Shown here: positions 1-7,563 of the stretch, one piece after another
Position numbering within the stretch: position 1 is the first letter of the stretch
Layout of the letters: the number at the start of each line of letters is the position of its first letter
Source: Sphingomonas sp.
Lineage (GTDB): Bacteria; Pseudomonadota; Alphaproteobacteria; Sphingomonadales; Sphingomonadaceae
Assembly (NCBI GenBank): GCA_021154945.1
Contig: JAJNQF010000381.1
Location: 1-24,687, forward strand
Direction of reading: 5' to 3'
DNA: 24,687 nucleotides
Translations under genes and position numbers: made by a program
Notes under the pieces: generated by a model
Database searches by the model: none
What the model saw: the letters and a program-made list of their open reading frames with translations, nothing else
What the model was told of the DNA's origin: nothing

Positions 1-47
1 CCCTCCGTCAGCGCTGCGCGCTGCCACCTCCCCTTGCAGGGGAGGAT
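1..47 (+). repeat. Half copy of a GC-rich palindromic (REP-like) intergenic repeat
   Basis: This is one half-element of the repeat found as an inverted pair at 8891-9024. It begins with CCCTCCGTC and contains two hairpins. The first is CAGCGC-TGC-GCGCTG at about 9-23. The second is CCTCCCCT-TGC-AGGGGAGG at 27-45, with a perfect 8-bp stem. It is cut by the window edge, so a partner arm may lie upstream. It ends directly at the mccB start codon and contributes that gene's Shine-Dalgarno sequence. I see this directly; the relation to known REP or RAYT-mobilised elements is inference. Confidence 0.8.
27..45 (+). promoter_or_regulatory. Hairpin containing the mccB ribosome binding site
   Basis: The purine-rich GGGGAGGA upstream of the ATG at 51 is the only Shine-Dalgarno candidate for mccB. 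Its GGAGG core (41-45) forms the 3' arm of a perfect 8-bp stem with CCTCCCCT (27-34) and a 3-nt loop. In a transcript that includes this region the site would be paired, so translation may depend on ribosomes arriving from an upstream gene or on melting of the stem. The pairing is seen in the sequence; the regulatory consequence is inferred. Confidence 0.5.
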
Positions 48-50
48 TTG

Positions 51-1652
51 ATGTCAGCCCCCGTCCTAACCTCCGCCCTCTCCCCCGACAGCGAAACCTT
101 CCGCGCCAATGCCGCGCACAACCGCGCGCTCGCCGAAACCCTCCGCGAAGACGTCGCCCGCACAGAACTCGGCGGCAACGCGAAGTCCCGCGAGCGCCAC
201 ACCGCCCGCGGCAAACTCCTCCCCCGCGACCGCGTCGAACGCCTGCTCGACCCCGGCTCGCCGTTTCTCGAGATCGGCCAGCTCGTCGCCAACGGCCTCT
301 ACGATAACGAAGTCCCCGGCGCAGGCGTGATCGCCGGCATCGGCCGCGTGTCCGGTCGCCAGTGCATGATCCTGTGCAACGACGCGACGGTGAAGGGCGG
401 CACCTACTTCCCGCTGACCGTCAAGAAACACCTCCGCGCGCAGGAGATCGCGCAGGAGAACCGCCTACCCTGCATCTACCTCGTCGACAGCGGCGGCGCG
501 AACCTGCCGCACCAGGCCGAGGTGTTCCCCGACCGCGATCATTTCGGCCGCATCTTCTTCAACCAGGCGCAGATGTCCGCGCTCGGCATCCCGCAGATCG
601 CCTGCGTCATGGGCAGCTGCACCGCGGGCGGGGCGTATGTCCCCGCGATGTCCGACGAGACGATCATCGTCCGCGGGCAGGGGACGATCTTCCTCGCCGG
701 CCCCCCGCTCGTGAAGGCCGCTACCGGCGAAGTCATCTCCGCGGAAGAACTCGGTGGCGCCGACACGCATGGCCGGCGGTCGGGCGTGGTCGATCACGTC
801 GCCGAGAACGACGAGCACGCGCTGACCATCGTCCGCGACATCGTCTCGACGCTGCAACCGCAGGCGCAGACCGCGGTGAATCTCCAGCAGCCCCGCCCGC
901 CGAAGTTCGCGCCTGAAGACCTCTACGGCATCGTCCCGAGCGACGTCCGCGCGCCCTACGACGTCCACGAAGTCATCGCCCGCCTCGTCGACGGCAGCGA
1001 GTTCCACGAGTTCAAGGCGCTCTACGGCACCAGCCTCGTCTGCGGCTTCGCACATATCTGGGGCATCCCCGTCGCGATCCTCGCCAACAACGGCGTGCTC
1101 TTCAGCGAGAGCGCACAGAAGGGCGCACACTTCATCGAGTTAGCCTGCCAGCGAAAGATCCCGCTGCTGTTCCTCCAGAACATCTCGGGCTTCATGGTCG
1201 GCGGCAAATACGAGGCTGAGGGCATCGCGAAACACGGCGCCAAGCTCGTCACGGCGGTGGCCACCGCGACCGTCCCGAAGATCACGGTCCTCATCGGCGG
1301 CAGCTTCGGCGCGGGCAATTACGGCATGTGCGGCCGCGCCTATTCGCCACGCTTCCTCTTCACCTGGCCCAACAGCCGGATCAGCGTAATGGGCGGCGAG
1401 CAGGCGGCCTCGGTCCTCGCCACCGTTCACCGCGACGCCGAAAGCTGGTCGCCCGAACAGGCCGAAGCCTTCAAGGCGCCCGTCCGCCAGAAATACGAGG
1501 ACGAAGGCAACCCCTGGTACGCCACCGCACGCCTGTGGGACGACGGCATCATCGATCCCGCCCAGACCCGCGACGTGCTCGGCCTGGCCTTCGCCGCCAC
1601 GCTCAACGCTCCCATCCCCGAACGCCCGGCGTTCGGCGTGTTCAGGATGTAA
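51..1652 (+). CDS. mccB: Methylcrotonyl-CoA carboxylase, beta (carboxyltransferase) subunit
   Basis: This is the non-biotinylated subunit of methylcrotonyl-CoA carboxylase (EC 6.4.1.4), which transfers the carboxyl group from carboxybiotin to 3-methylcrotonyl-CoA in cytoplasmic leucine degradation. The 533-aa product has the usual length and two crotonase-fold carboxyltransferase halves (about 30-290 and 300-533). Diagnostic blocks are GGTYFPLTVKKHLRAQEIA, VFPDRDHFGRIFFNQAQMS, MGSCTAGGAYVPAMSDE (from residue 187), FLAGPPLVKAATGE, and in the second half NISGFMVGGKYEAEGIAKHG and GGSFGAGNYGMCGRAYSPR. These match MCC-beta rather than propionyl-CoA carboxylase, which lacks the DRDHFGR block. I chose the ATG at 51, with GGGGAGGA 4-5 nt upstream; an in-frame TTG at 48 is less likely. 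The biotin subunit is encoded two genes downstream. The start of the operon, probably including an isovaleryl-CoA dehydrogenase, would lie outside the window. Confidence 0.95.
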   Translation: MSAPVLTSALSPDSETFRANAAHNRALAETLREDVARTELGGNAKSRERHTARGKLLPRDRVERLLDPGSPFLEIGQLVANGLYDNEVPGAGVIAGIGRVSGRQCMILCNDATVKGGTYFPLTVKKHLRAQEIAQENRLPCIYLVDSGGANLPHQAEVFPDRDHFGRIFFNQAQMSALGIPQIACVMGSCTAGGAYVPAMSDETIIVRGQGTIFLAGPPLVKAATGEVISAEELGGADTHGRRSGVVDHVAENDEHALTIVRDIVSTLQPQAQTAVNLQQPRPPKFAPEDLYGIVPSDVRAPYDVHEVIARLVDGSEFHEFKALYGTSLVCGFAHIWGIPVAILANNGVLFSESAQKGAHFIELACQRKIPLLFLQNISGFMVGGKYEAEGIAKHGAKLVTAVATATVPKITVLIGGSFGAGNYGMCGRAYSPRFLFTWPNSRISVMGGEQAASVLATVHRDAESWSPEQAEAFKAPVRQKYEDEGNPWYATARLWDDGIIDPAQTRDVLGLAFAATLNAPIPERPAFGVFRM

Positions 1653-1656
1653 CCCG

Positions 1657-2142
1657 ATGATCCTGCTGTCACTATTGCTCGCCGCCGGTCAGGTCACCCC
1701 GGTCCAGCCGATCGTCAAAGGCACCGGCCTTCCCCCCGCGGTAATGACCGAAGAGGCCGGCGTCATGGTCCCGATCGACGCGCTCTTCGCCGCGCTTGCC
1801 GCCCGCGACGGCCAGGCGATCCTTGCGCAGGTCCGCCCCGACGGCGGCGCCACCGTCGCCGAGGAAAAGCCCGACGGCACGCGCACCGTCCGCCGCATGA
1901 GCTGGCCCGAGTTCGCCGCCATGATCAAACCCGGTCCAGAGCGCTACGCCGAACGCCTGACCGATCCGGCGGTCGACATCGACGGCGACATCGCGATGGT
2001 CTGGTCGCCCTATGTCTTCACGATCGACGGCAAGGTCGCGCATTGCGGCACCGACCATTTCGACATGGTGCGGGAGGCCGGTCGCTGGAAGATCGCCAAC
2101 ATCACATGGTCCTCGCGCACCACGGGATGCGTCGCGCAATGA
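1657..2142 (+). CDS. Small exported NTF2/SnoaL-like protein, function unknown
   Basis: This 161-aa protein begins with a short hydrophobic stretch (MILLSLLLAAGQ) that looks like a Sec signal peptide, although it lacks the usual basic n-region. The rest resembles the NTF2-like (SnoaL/DUF4440) cone fold: an N-terminal helix (about 38-60, IDALFAALAARDGQAILAQV), then strands ending in IDGDIAMVWSPYVFTIDGK and the family-typical VREAGRWKIANITWSSR. Two cysteines (HCGTDHF and TTGCVAQ) could form a disulfide in the periplasm. It starts 4 nt after mccB, and its stop overlaps the next start as ATGA at 2139-2142, so it is translationally embedded between the two carboxylase subunits. I cannot assign a reaction. 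A moonlighting or accessory role in the pathway is only an inference from position. Confidence 0.8.
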   Translation: MILLSLLLAAGQVTPVQPIVKGTGLPPAVMTEEAGVMVPIDALFAALAARDGQAILAQVRPDGGATVAEEKPDGTRTVRRMSWPEFAAMIKPGPERYAERLTDPAVDIDGDIAMVWSPYVFTIDGKVAHCGTDHFDMVREAGRWKIANITWSSRTTGCVAQ

Positions 2143-3977
2143 TCGGATCCCTCCTGATCGCCAACCGCGGCGAGATCGCCTGCCGCATCATCCGCACCGC
2201 ACGCGGTCTCGGTATCCGCACCGTCGCGGTCTATTCGGACGCCGACGCGAACGCTCTCCATGTCCGTCAGGCCGACGAAGCCGTCCACATCGGCGCATCC
2301 CCGGCGCGCGAAAGCTACCTCGTCGGCGACCGTATCATCGCCGCCGCGAAGCAGACCGGCGCCGAGGCGATCCACCCCGGCTACGGCTTCCTGTCCGAGA
2401 ACGCCGATTTCGCCCAAGCCGTGCTCGACGCCGGGCTAATCTGGGTCGGCCCCAACCCCGACAGCATCCGCGCAATGGGCCTCAAGGACGCCGCGAAACA
2501 GCGCATGATCGCCGCAGGCGTACCCGTCACCCCAGGCTATCTCGGCGAAGACCAATCCCCCGAGCGCCTCAAGACCGAGGCGGACGCGATCGGCTACCCC
2601 GTCCTTATCAAGGCGGTCGCCGGCGGCGGCGGCAAGGGCATGCGCCGCGTCGATACCGCCACCGAGTTCGCCGACGCGCTCGTCTCGTGTCAGCGCGAGG
2701 CGGCATCCTCGTTCGGCAACACCGACGTCCTGATCGAGAAATACATCCTCTCGCCGCGCCATATCGAGGTGCAGGTGTTCGGCGACAGCCACGGCGACGT
2801 CGTTCATTTGTTTGAGCGCGATTGTTCGCTTCAGCGTCGCCATCAGAAGGTGATCGAGGAAGCGCCTGCACCCGGCATGGACGCCGCCACCCGCGACGCC
2901 ATCTGCTCGGCTGCGGTCAAGGCGGCCAAGGCGGTCGATTACGTCGGCGCCGGCACGATCGAGTTCATCGCCGACGCCAGCGAAGGCCTCCGCGCCGACC
3001 GCATCTGGTTCATGGAAATGAACACGCGCCTCCAGGTCGAGCATCCGGTCACCGAAGAGATCACCGGGCAGGATCTGGTCGAATGGCAACTCCGCGTCGC
3101 GAGCGGCGAGCCTTTGCCGAAACGTCAGGATGAGCTGGCGATCGACGGTTGGGCGATGGAGGCACGACTCTATGCCGAGGATCCCGCCAAGGGGTTCCTG
3201 CCCTCCATCGGCACGCTCGAACGCTTCGATCTCGGCACCACCGCCCGCGTCGATACCGGGGTCGAGCAGGGCGCGGAAATCTCGCCTTTCTACGACCCGA
3301 TGATCGCCAAGGTGATCGCCTGGGGCGAAGACCGCGAGACCGCGCGCGAAGCCTTGGCCGACGCGCTCGACGGCGCGGTCGTCTGGCCGGTACGCTCCAA
3401 CGCGGGGTTCCTCGTCGAGGCGCTCGACCACCCCGACTTCGTTGCGGGCACGCTCGATACCGGCCTGATCGCCCGCGAAGGCGATGCGCTCATGCCGCCG
3501 ACTCACCCGACCGAAGAGGCTTTGGCGGAGGCTGCCGGAGCGCTCGTATCCGCCGATCCGATCGCGGGCTTCCGTCTCAACGCCGCCCCCCGCCGCAGCG
3601 CAACGTTCCTGCTGGACGGCGAACCGGTCGAGGTCGAACTCGACGGACACGCCGGAACGACGCCCGCGTTCGAAGACGTGCTGATCTCCGAAGCCGGCCA
3701 GACCTGGCAGCTGAAGCCCTGGCGTGCATCGGGCGTGGCGGCGGGCGGGGCAGCGGACGGCGCGATCCTGTCGCCTATGCCCGGCCGCATCATCGCGGTC
3801 GACGTCGCAGCGGGCGATACGGTCACCAAGGGCCAGAAGCTCGTCACGCTGGAGGCGATGAAGATGGAGCACTCCCTCACCGCACCGTTCGACGGCATTG
3901 TTGCGGACCTCAACGCAATCGAGGGCGGGCAGGTGACCGAGGGCACCATGCTCGTCCGCATCGAAAAGGACGCCTGA
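2139..3977 (+). CDS. mccA: Methylcrotonyl-CoA carboxylase, alpha (biotin carboxylase/BCCP) subunit
   Basis: This subunit carries out ATP-dependent carboxylation of its own biotin and passes the carboxyl group to MccB. The 612-aa product starts MIGSLLIANRGEIACRI, the classic biotin carboxylase N-terminus. It has the ATP-grasp glycine-rich loop AGGGGKGMR around residue 161 and the EMNTRLQVEHPVTE active-site block (about residues 290-303). The C-terminal biotinyl domain has EAMKMEHS, with the biotinylated lysine at K575. The ATG at 2139 is chosen because it overlaps the preceding stop as ATGA and fits the family N-terminus. In-frame starts upstream at 2127 or 2043 would add residues the family lacks. 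It is slightly shorter than many MCC-alpha proteins (about 650-670 aa as I recall), mostly in the region between the carboxylase and biotin domains. Confidence 0.95.
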   Translation: MIGSLLIANRGEIACRIIRTARGLGIRTVAVYSDADANALHVRQADEAVHIGASPARESYLVGDRIIAAAKQTGAEAIHPGYGFLSENADFAQAVLDAGLIWVGPNPDSIRAMGLKDAAKQRMIAAGVPVTPGYLGEDQSPERLKTEADAIGYPVLIKAVAGGGGKGMRRVDTATEFADALVSCQREAASSFGNTDVLIEKYILSPRHIEVQVFGDSHGDVVHLFERDCSLQRRHQKVIEEAPAPGMDAATRDAICSAAVKAAKAVDYVGAGTIEFIADASEGLRADRIWFMEMNTRLQVEHPVTEEITGQDLVEWQLRVASGEPLPKRQDELAIDGWAMEARLYAEDPAKGFLPSIGTLERFDLGTTARVDTGVEQGAEISPFYDPMIAKVIAWGEDRETAREALADALDGAVVWPVRSNAGFLVEALDHPDFVAGTLDTGLIAREGDALMPPTHPTEEALAEAAGALVSADPIAGFRLNAAPRRSATFLLDGEPVEVELDGHAGTTPAFEDVLISEAGQTWQLKPWRASGVAAGGAADGAILSPMPGRIIAVDVAAGDTVTKGQKLVTLEAMKMEHSLTAPFDGIVADLNAIEGGQVTEGTMLVRIEKDA

Positions 3978-4438
3978 TGGCAGGCCGCTATTACGACGAC
4001 TGGAGCATCGGCGACCGGATCGAGCACGAGATCCGCCGCACGGTGACCGAGACGGACAATCTCCTGTTCTCGACGATGACGCACAACCCGCAGCCGCTCC
4101 ACCTCGATATCGAGGCGGCGAAGGCGAGCGAGTTCGGCCGGATCCTGGTTAACGGCACCTTCACCTTCGCGCTGATGGTCGGGCTGTCGGTCGGCGAGAC
4201 GACGCTCGGCACGCTCGTCGCCAATCTCGGCTACGACAAGCTGGTGCATCCGAAGCCGGTGTTCATCGGCGACACGATGCGCTGCCAGACCGAGGTGACC
4301 GACCTCAAGCCCAGCAAGTCGCGCCCGAACGCAGGCATCGTCACCTTCACGCACCGGCTGATCAACCAGCGCGACGAGATCGTTTGCCAATGCCTGCGCA
4401 CCGCCCTGATCGAGCGGCGCGCAGTCACGCCTCAGTGA
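3977..4438 (+). CDS. MaoC-family (hot-dog fold) acyl-CoA hydratase
   Basis: This 153-aa single hot-dog protein resembles the MaoC group that includes mesaconyl-CoA hydratase. It begins MAGRYYDDWSIGDRIEHEIRR and carries the conserved active-site segment FSTMTHNPQPLHLDIEAA (His36 and His42), where many (R)-hydratases have an Asp in a GDxNPxH motif. The block FGRILVNGTFTFALMVGLS follows. The start ATG overlaps the mccA stop by one base (TGATG at 3975-3979), so translation is coupled. Its position after mccA suggests a role in leucine/isovalerate catabolism, for example handling of 3-methylglutaconyl-CoA or related enoyl-CoAs. The actual substrate cannot be read from sequence. Its 3' end overlaps the convergent dehydratase gene by 7 bp. 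Confidence 0.88.
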   Translation: MAGRYYDDWSIGDRIEHEIRRTVTETDNLLFSTMTHNPQPLHLDIEAAKASEFGRILVNGTFTFALMVGLSVGETTLGTLVANLGYDKLVHPKPVFIGDTMRCQTEVTDLKPSKSRPNAGIVTFTHRLINQRDEIVCQCLRTALIERRAVTPQ

Positions 4439-6246
4439 TTGTCGCGCGGTAGGCCCATCGTCTGCGCGATGCGCTGATACTTCTCGGCGCCCTCCAGGAT
4501 CGCACCCGTTTCCATCTGGCCGACGGTGGCGCGCTGAATTTCCTGCCACGGCGTCTGCGAACGCGGGAAGGCATAGCCACCGTCTGCGGTCAGCGTACGG
4601 CGGCGCTCGGCGAGTTCCTCGTCGGAAATCAGTACGTTGGCCGATCCCTTGGCGAGATCGATGCGAACCCGGTCGCCGGTACGGATCAGCGCGAGGCCAC
4701 CCATTGCGGCAGCTTCGGGGCTGGCGTTGAGGATCGACGGCGAGCCCGACGTCCCCGACTGCCGCCCATCGCCGATGCAGGGGAGGGCATGCACGCCCTC
4801 GCGGATCAGATACGCCGGCGGCCGCATGTTCACGACCTCGGCGGCACCCGGATAGCCGATCGGCCCCGCGCCACGCATGAACAACAACGTGTCGGTCGTG
4901 ATCCCGAGCGAGGGATCGTCGATCCGGTGGTGATAATCCTCCGGCCCGTCGAACACGACCGCGGGGCCCTCGAACGCCTCGGGATCGTCCGGGTTCGACA
5001 GATAACGTTCGCGGAACTCCGGCGAGATCACGCTGGTCTTCATGATCGCCGAGTCGAACAAATTGCCGCGCAACACGATGAAGCCGGCATCCTCCAGCAA
5101 CGGCGTCGCGAACGGGCGGATGACGCGCTCGTCCTCGATCGTCGCGGTCCGGCAATTGTCGCCGATCGACTTGCCGTTGGCGGTCATCGCGTCCTCGTGG
5201 ATCAGGCCCTGCTTCATCAGCTCGGCCACCACCGCCGGCACGCCACCGGCATGGTAATAATCCTCGCCCAGATACTCACCCGCGGGCTGGAGGTTGACCA
5301 TCAGCGGCACCTTGTGGCCGTGCGTCTGCCAGTCGTCGATCGGCAAGTCGACGCCGATGTGGCGCGCGATCGCGGCCAAGTGGATCGGCGCGTTGGTCGA
5401 GCCGCCGATCGCCGAATTGACGACGATGGCGTTGTGGAACGCTTCCTTGGTCAGGATGTCCGAAGGCTTCAGGTCCTCGGCGACCATGTCGACGATCCGC
5501 TTGCCGGTCTTGTACGCCACCTCCTGGCGGTCGCGGTACGGGGCTGGGATCGCGGCCGAGCCGGGCAACTGCATGCCGAGCGCCTCGGCAAGGCTGTTCA
5601 TCGTCGTCGCGGTGCCCATCGTGTTGCAGTAACCGGTCGACGGCGCCGACGACGCGACGAGCTTGATGAAGCCCTCGTCGTCGATCGCGCCGGTCGCGAG
5701 CAGCTCGCGCGCCTTCCACACGATCGTCCCCGAGCCGGTACGCTCGCCCTTGTGCCAGCCGTTGAGCATCGGCCCGACCGACAACGCGATCGCCGGGATG
5801 TTGACGGTCGCCGCCGCCATCAGGCAGGCCGGCGTCGTCTTGTCGCAGCCGATCGTCAGCACCACGCCGTCGAGCGGATAGCCGTAGAGCACCTCGACCA
5901 GCGCCAGATAGGCGAGGTTGCGGTCGAGCCCGGCGGTCGGGCGCTTGCCGGTTTCCTGGATCGGATGGACCGGAAATTCGAGCGCGATGCCGCCGGCTTC
6001 ACGGATGCCCTCGCGCAGGCGTTCGGCGAGCACGAGATGGTGGCGGTTGCACGGCGACAGGTCGCTGCCGGTCTGCGCGATGCCGATGATCGGCTTGCCC
6101 GAGCGCAGTTCCTCCAGGCTCAGCCCGAAGTTCAGATAACGCTCGAGATAGAGCGCGGTCATGTCGATGTTCTCGGGGTTGTCGAACCACGCGCGGCTGC
6201 GGAGCTTGCTGGAAGCGGGGGGCATGTCGGTCATCGGGTCGGTCAT
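4432..6246 (-). CDS. IlvD/Edd-family sugar-acid dehydratase, probable L-arabonate (pentonate) dehydratase
   Basis: This 604-aa protein belongs to the IlvD/Edd family of Fe-S dehydratases. The three cluster cysteines are visible: Cys66 (SDLSPCNRHH), Cys134 (TIGCDKTTPACLMA) and Cys207 (STGYCNTMGTATTMN). The variant blocks GWHKGERTGSGTIVWKAR and CIGDGRQSGTSGSPSILNASPEAA are typical of the pentonate (L-arabonate/D-xylonate) dehydratase branch rather than dihydroxy-acid dehydratase IlvD. The expected reaction is L-arabonate to 2-keto-3-deoxy-L-arabonate, and the arabinan-degrading neighbours support this. The gene lies 34 nt downstream of the epimerase gene on the same strand. The ATG at 6246 has only a weak Shine-Dalgarno, and a duplicated CCGATGACCGAC gives an alternative in-frame ATG at 6234. 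D-xylonate or D-galactonate activity cannot be excluded. Confidence 0.88.
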   Translation of the reverse strand: MTDPMTDMPPASSKLRSRAWFDNPENIDMTALYLERYLNFGLSLEELRSGKPIIGIAQTGSDLSPCNRHHLVLAERLREGIREAGGIALEFPVHPIQETGKRPTAGLDRNLAYLALVEVLYGYPLDGVVLTIGCDKTTPACLMAAATVNIPAIALSVGPMLNGWHKGERTGSGTIVWKARELLATGAIDDEGFIKLVASSAPSTGYCNTMGTATTMNSLAEALGMQLPGSAAIPAPYRDRQEVAYKTGKRIVDMVAEDLKPSDILTKEAFHNAIVVNSAIGGSTNAPIHLAAIARHIGVDLPIDDWQTHGHKVPLMVNLQPAGEYLGEDYYHAGGVPAVVAELMKQGLIHEDAMTANGKSIGDNCRTATIEDERVIRPFATPLLEDAGFIVLRGNLFDSAIMKTSVISPEFRERYLSNPDDPEAFEGPAVVFDGPEDYHHRIDDPSLGITTDTLLFMRGAGPIGYPGAAEVVNMRPPAYLIREGVHALPCIGDGRQSGTSGSPSILNASPEAAAMGGLALIRTGDRVRIDLAKGSANVLISDEELAERRRTLTADGGYAFPRSQTPWQEIQRATVGQMETGAILEGAEKYQRIAQTMGLPRDNH

Positions 6247-6280
6247 CGGGAGGCTTTCTGGAAGATCGGGATCGGTAGGA

Positions 6281-7426
6281 TCAACGCGCGACGGAGACGC
6301 GGTAGATCATGCGATGGTGATAGGGCTTGCCGGGATCGACGCGCGCCGAGCCGAACGCGGGCTGGTTGGGCGTGTCCGGAAACTTCTGCGGTTCGAGCGC
6401 GAGACCGTCGCCCATCCGGTAGACATGGCCCGACTTGCCGATCAGCGACCCGTCGAGGAAGTTGCCGGAGTAGAATTGCACGCCGGGCTCGGTGGTCAGC
6501 ACTTCGAGCACGCGGCCAGACGCCGGATCTTCCACCCGAGCGGCGAGGCCGGGCTCCGGCGTCGCGCCCTTGTCGAGCACGAAGTTATGATCCCAACCGT
6601 GGCCGATCACGATCTGCGGATCGCGGCCGTCGCGAATGCCGTCGGACAGCGCGCGGCCCTTGGTGAAGTCGAACACCGTGCCGACGACGGGTTTTAGTTC
6701 GCCGGTGGGGATCAGCGTGGCGTTCACCGGGGTGTAGCGCCGCGCCGGGATCGTCAGCCGCTGGCCGTAGATCCCGGTCGCCGAGCCTTCGCCGGCCAGA
6801 TCGAACAGCGCGTGGTTGGTCATGTTGACGATCGTCGGCGCATCGCTGGTCGCGTCGAAATCGATCGTCAGCGCGCCCTTGTCGTCGAGCGCATAGGTGA
6901 CCTTGGCCATCAACGTGCCGGGATAGCCCTGGTCGCCCGCCGGGCTGGTCAGCGTCATCACGACCTTCGCTTGCGCGCCATTGGTGACCGACACGATCTT
7001 CCATACCAGCTTGTCGAACCCGACGGTGCCGCCGTGCAGCGTGTTGGTCTTGTCGTTGAGCGGCAATTGATACGCCTTGCCGTCGAGCGTGAAGCGGCCG
7101 CCGGCGATACGGTTGGCATAGCGGCCGATCGTCTGGCCCCAGAAATTGGGCGCGCTGGCATAGCTCGCGGCATCGTCATAGCCGAGCGTGATGTCGGCCA
7201 CCTTGCCATTGCGGTCGGGCGCGTTCAACGACTGGAGCGTCGCGCCGAGGGTCATGATTCGCGCGCTCACACCATTGGTGCCGGTCAGCGTGACGGCTTC
7301 GATCGCGGTGCCGTCGGGCAATTTGCCGAACGACTCGCGCTTGGCCGATGCGGCCGACGCGGCTTGCGTCGATACCGCCGTCAGCACGGCCGCCATGATG
7401 ATCCCCGTTTTTCCGATTGCGCGCAT
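6281..7426 (-). CDS. Periplasmic aldose 1-epimerase (mutarotase)
   Basis: This is a GalM-type mutarotase that interconverts alpha and beta anomers of free sugars. With the ATG at 7426 the product is 381 aa and begins with a clear Sec signal peptide (MRAIGKTGIIMAAVLTAVSTQAASA). Family landmarks follow: WGQTIGRYANRI (95-107), NDKTNTLHGG with His131, NMTNHALFDL with the catalytic His205, and TTEPGVQFYSGNFLDG with the catalytic acid Glu313. The upstream in-frame extension to 7543 would place 39 extra residues before the signal peptide, so I reject it. It is the first gene of a two-gene unit with the sugar-acid dehydratase and is divergent from the sugar symporter. A periplasmic mutarotase fits with speeding anomer supply after glycosidase cleavage. 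The specific sugar is inferred to be arabinose or galactose. Confidence 0.9.
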   Translation of the reverse strand: MRAIGKTGIIMAAVLTAVSTQAASAASAKRESFGKLPDGTAIEAVTLTGTNGVSARIMTLGATLQSLNAPDRNGKVADITLGYDDAASYASAPNFWGQTIGRYANRIAGGRFTLDGKAYQLPLNDKTNTLHGGTVGFDKLVWKIVSVTNGAQAKVVMTLTSPAGDQGYPGTLMAKVTYALDDKGALTIDFDATSDAPTIVNMTNHALFDLAGEGSATGIYGQRLTIPARRYTPVNATLIPTGELKPVVGTVFDFTKGRALSDGIRDGRDPQIVIGHGWDHNFVLDKGATPEPGLAARVEDPASGRVLEVLTTEPGVQFYSGNFLDGSLIGKSGHVYRMGDGLALEPQKFPDTPNQPAFGSARVDPGKPYHHRMIYRVSVAR

Positions 7427-7457
7427 TTCGGTTCCCGTCCTTAATCGCTCGACGCCG

Positions 7458-7484
7458 TTGACGCGCCTTGTGAGGCTATATAGT
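7458..7484 (+). promoter_or_regulatory. Candidate promoter of the sugar symporter gene
   Basis: TTGACG (7458-7463) and TATAGT (7479-7484) resemble sigma-70-type -35 and -10 boxes. The 15-nt spacing is short. The -10 overlaps the putative GntR operator at 7481-7491, as expected for a repressed promoter. Weak by itself. Confidence 0.35.
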
Positions 7485-7491
7485 CGGACAA
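7481..7491 (-). promoter_or_regulatory. Putative FadR/GntR-type operator in the epimerase/symporter divergent region
   Basis: Read on the minus strand the site is TTGTCCGACTA; on the plus strand it is TAGTCGGACAA, which fits the TNGTNNNACNA form known for FadR-subfamily GntR operators. The flanks extend the symmetry to ATATAGTC-G-GACAATAT with one mismatched pair. It sits between divergent genes for the mutarotase and the symporter. The same word recurs upstream of the aldehyde dehydrogenase and TonB receptor genes. Confidence 0.55.
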
Positions 7492-7563
7492 TATATTTCT
7501 GAGCAAGCCATGCGGTAAAAGACTGTCGTTCAGTCGCAGACATGGCACGGAGGGTGAGCGATT

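Noticed and set aside
648..658. ATGTCCGACGA, a 10/11 match to the putative operator inside mccB
   Set aside because: It lies well inside a conserved coding segment (AMSDE) of an unrelated operon and is best explained as chance; it is kept as a warning about the motif's specificity.
4789..6666. Long plus-strand frame opposite the sugar-acid dehydratase
   Set aside because: The composition (Arg/His/Asp/Val-rich low-complexity) is that of an antisense shadow; the minus strand encodes a complete Fe-S dehydratase.
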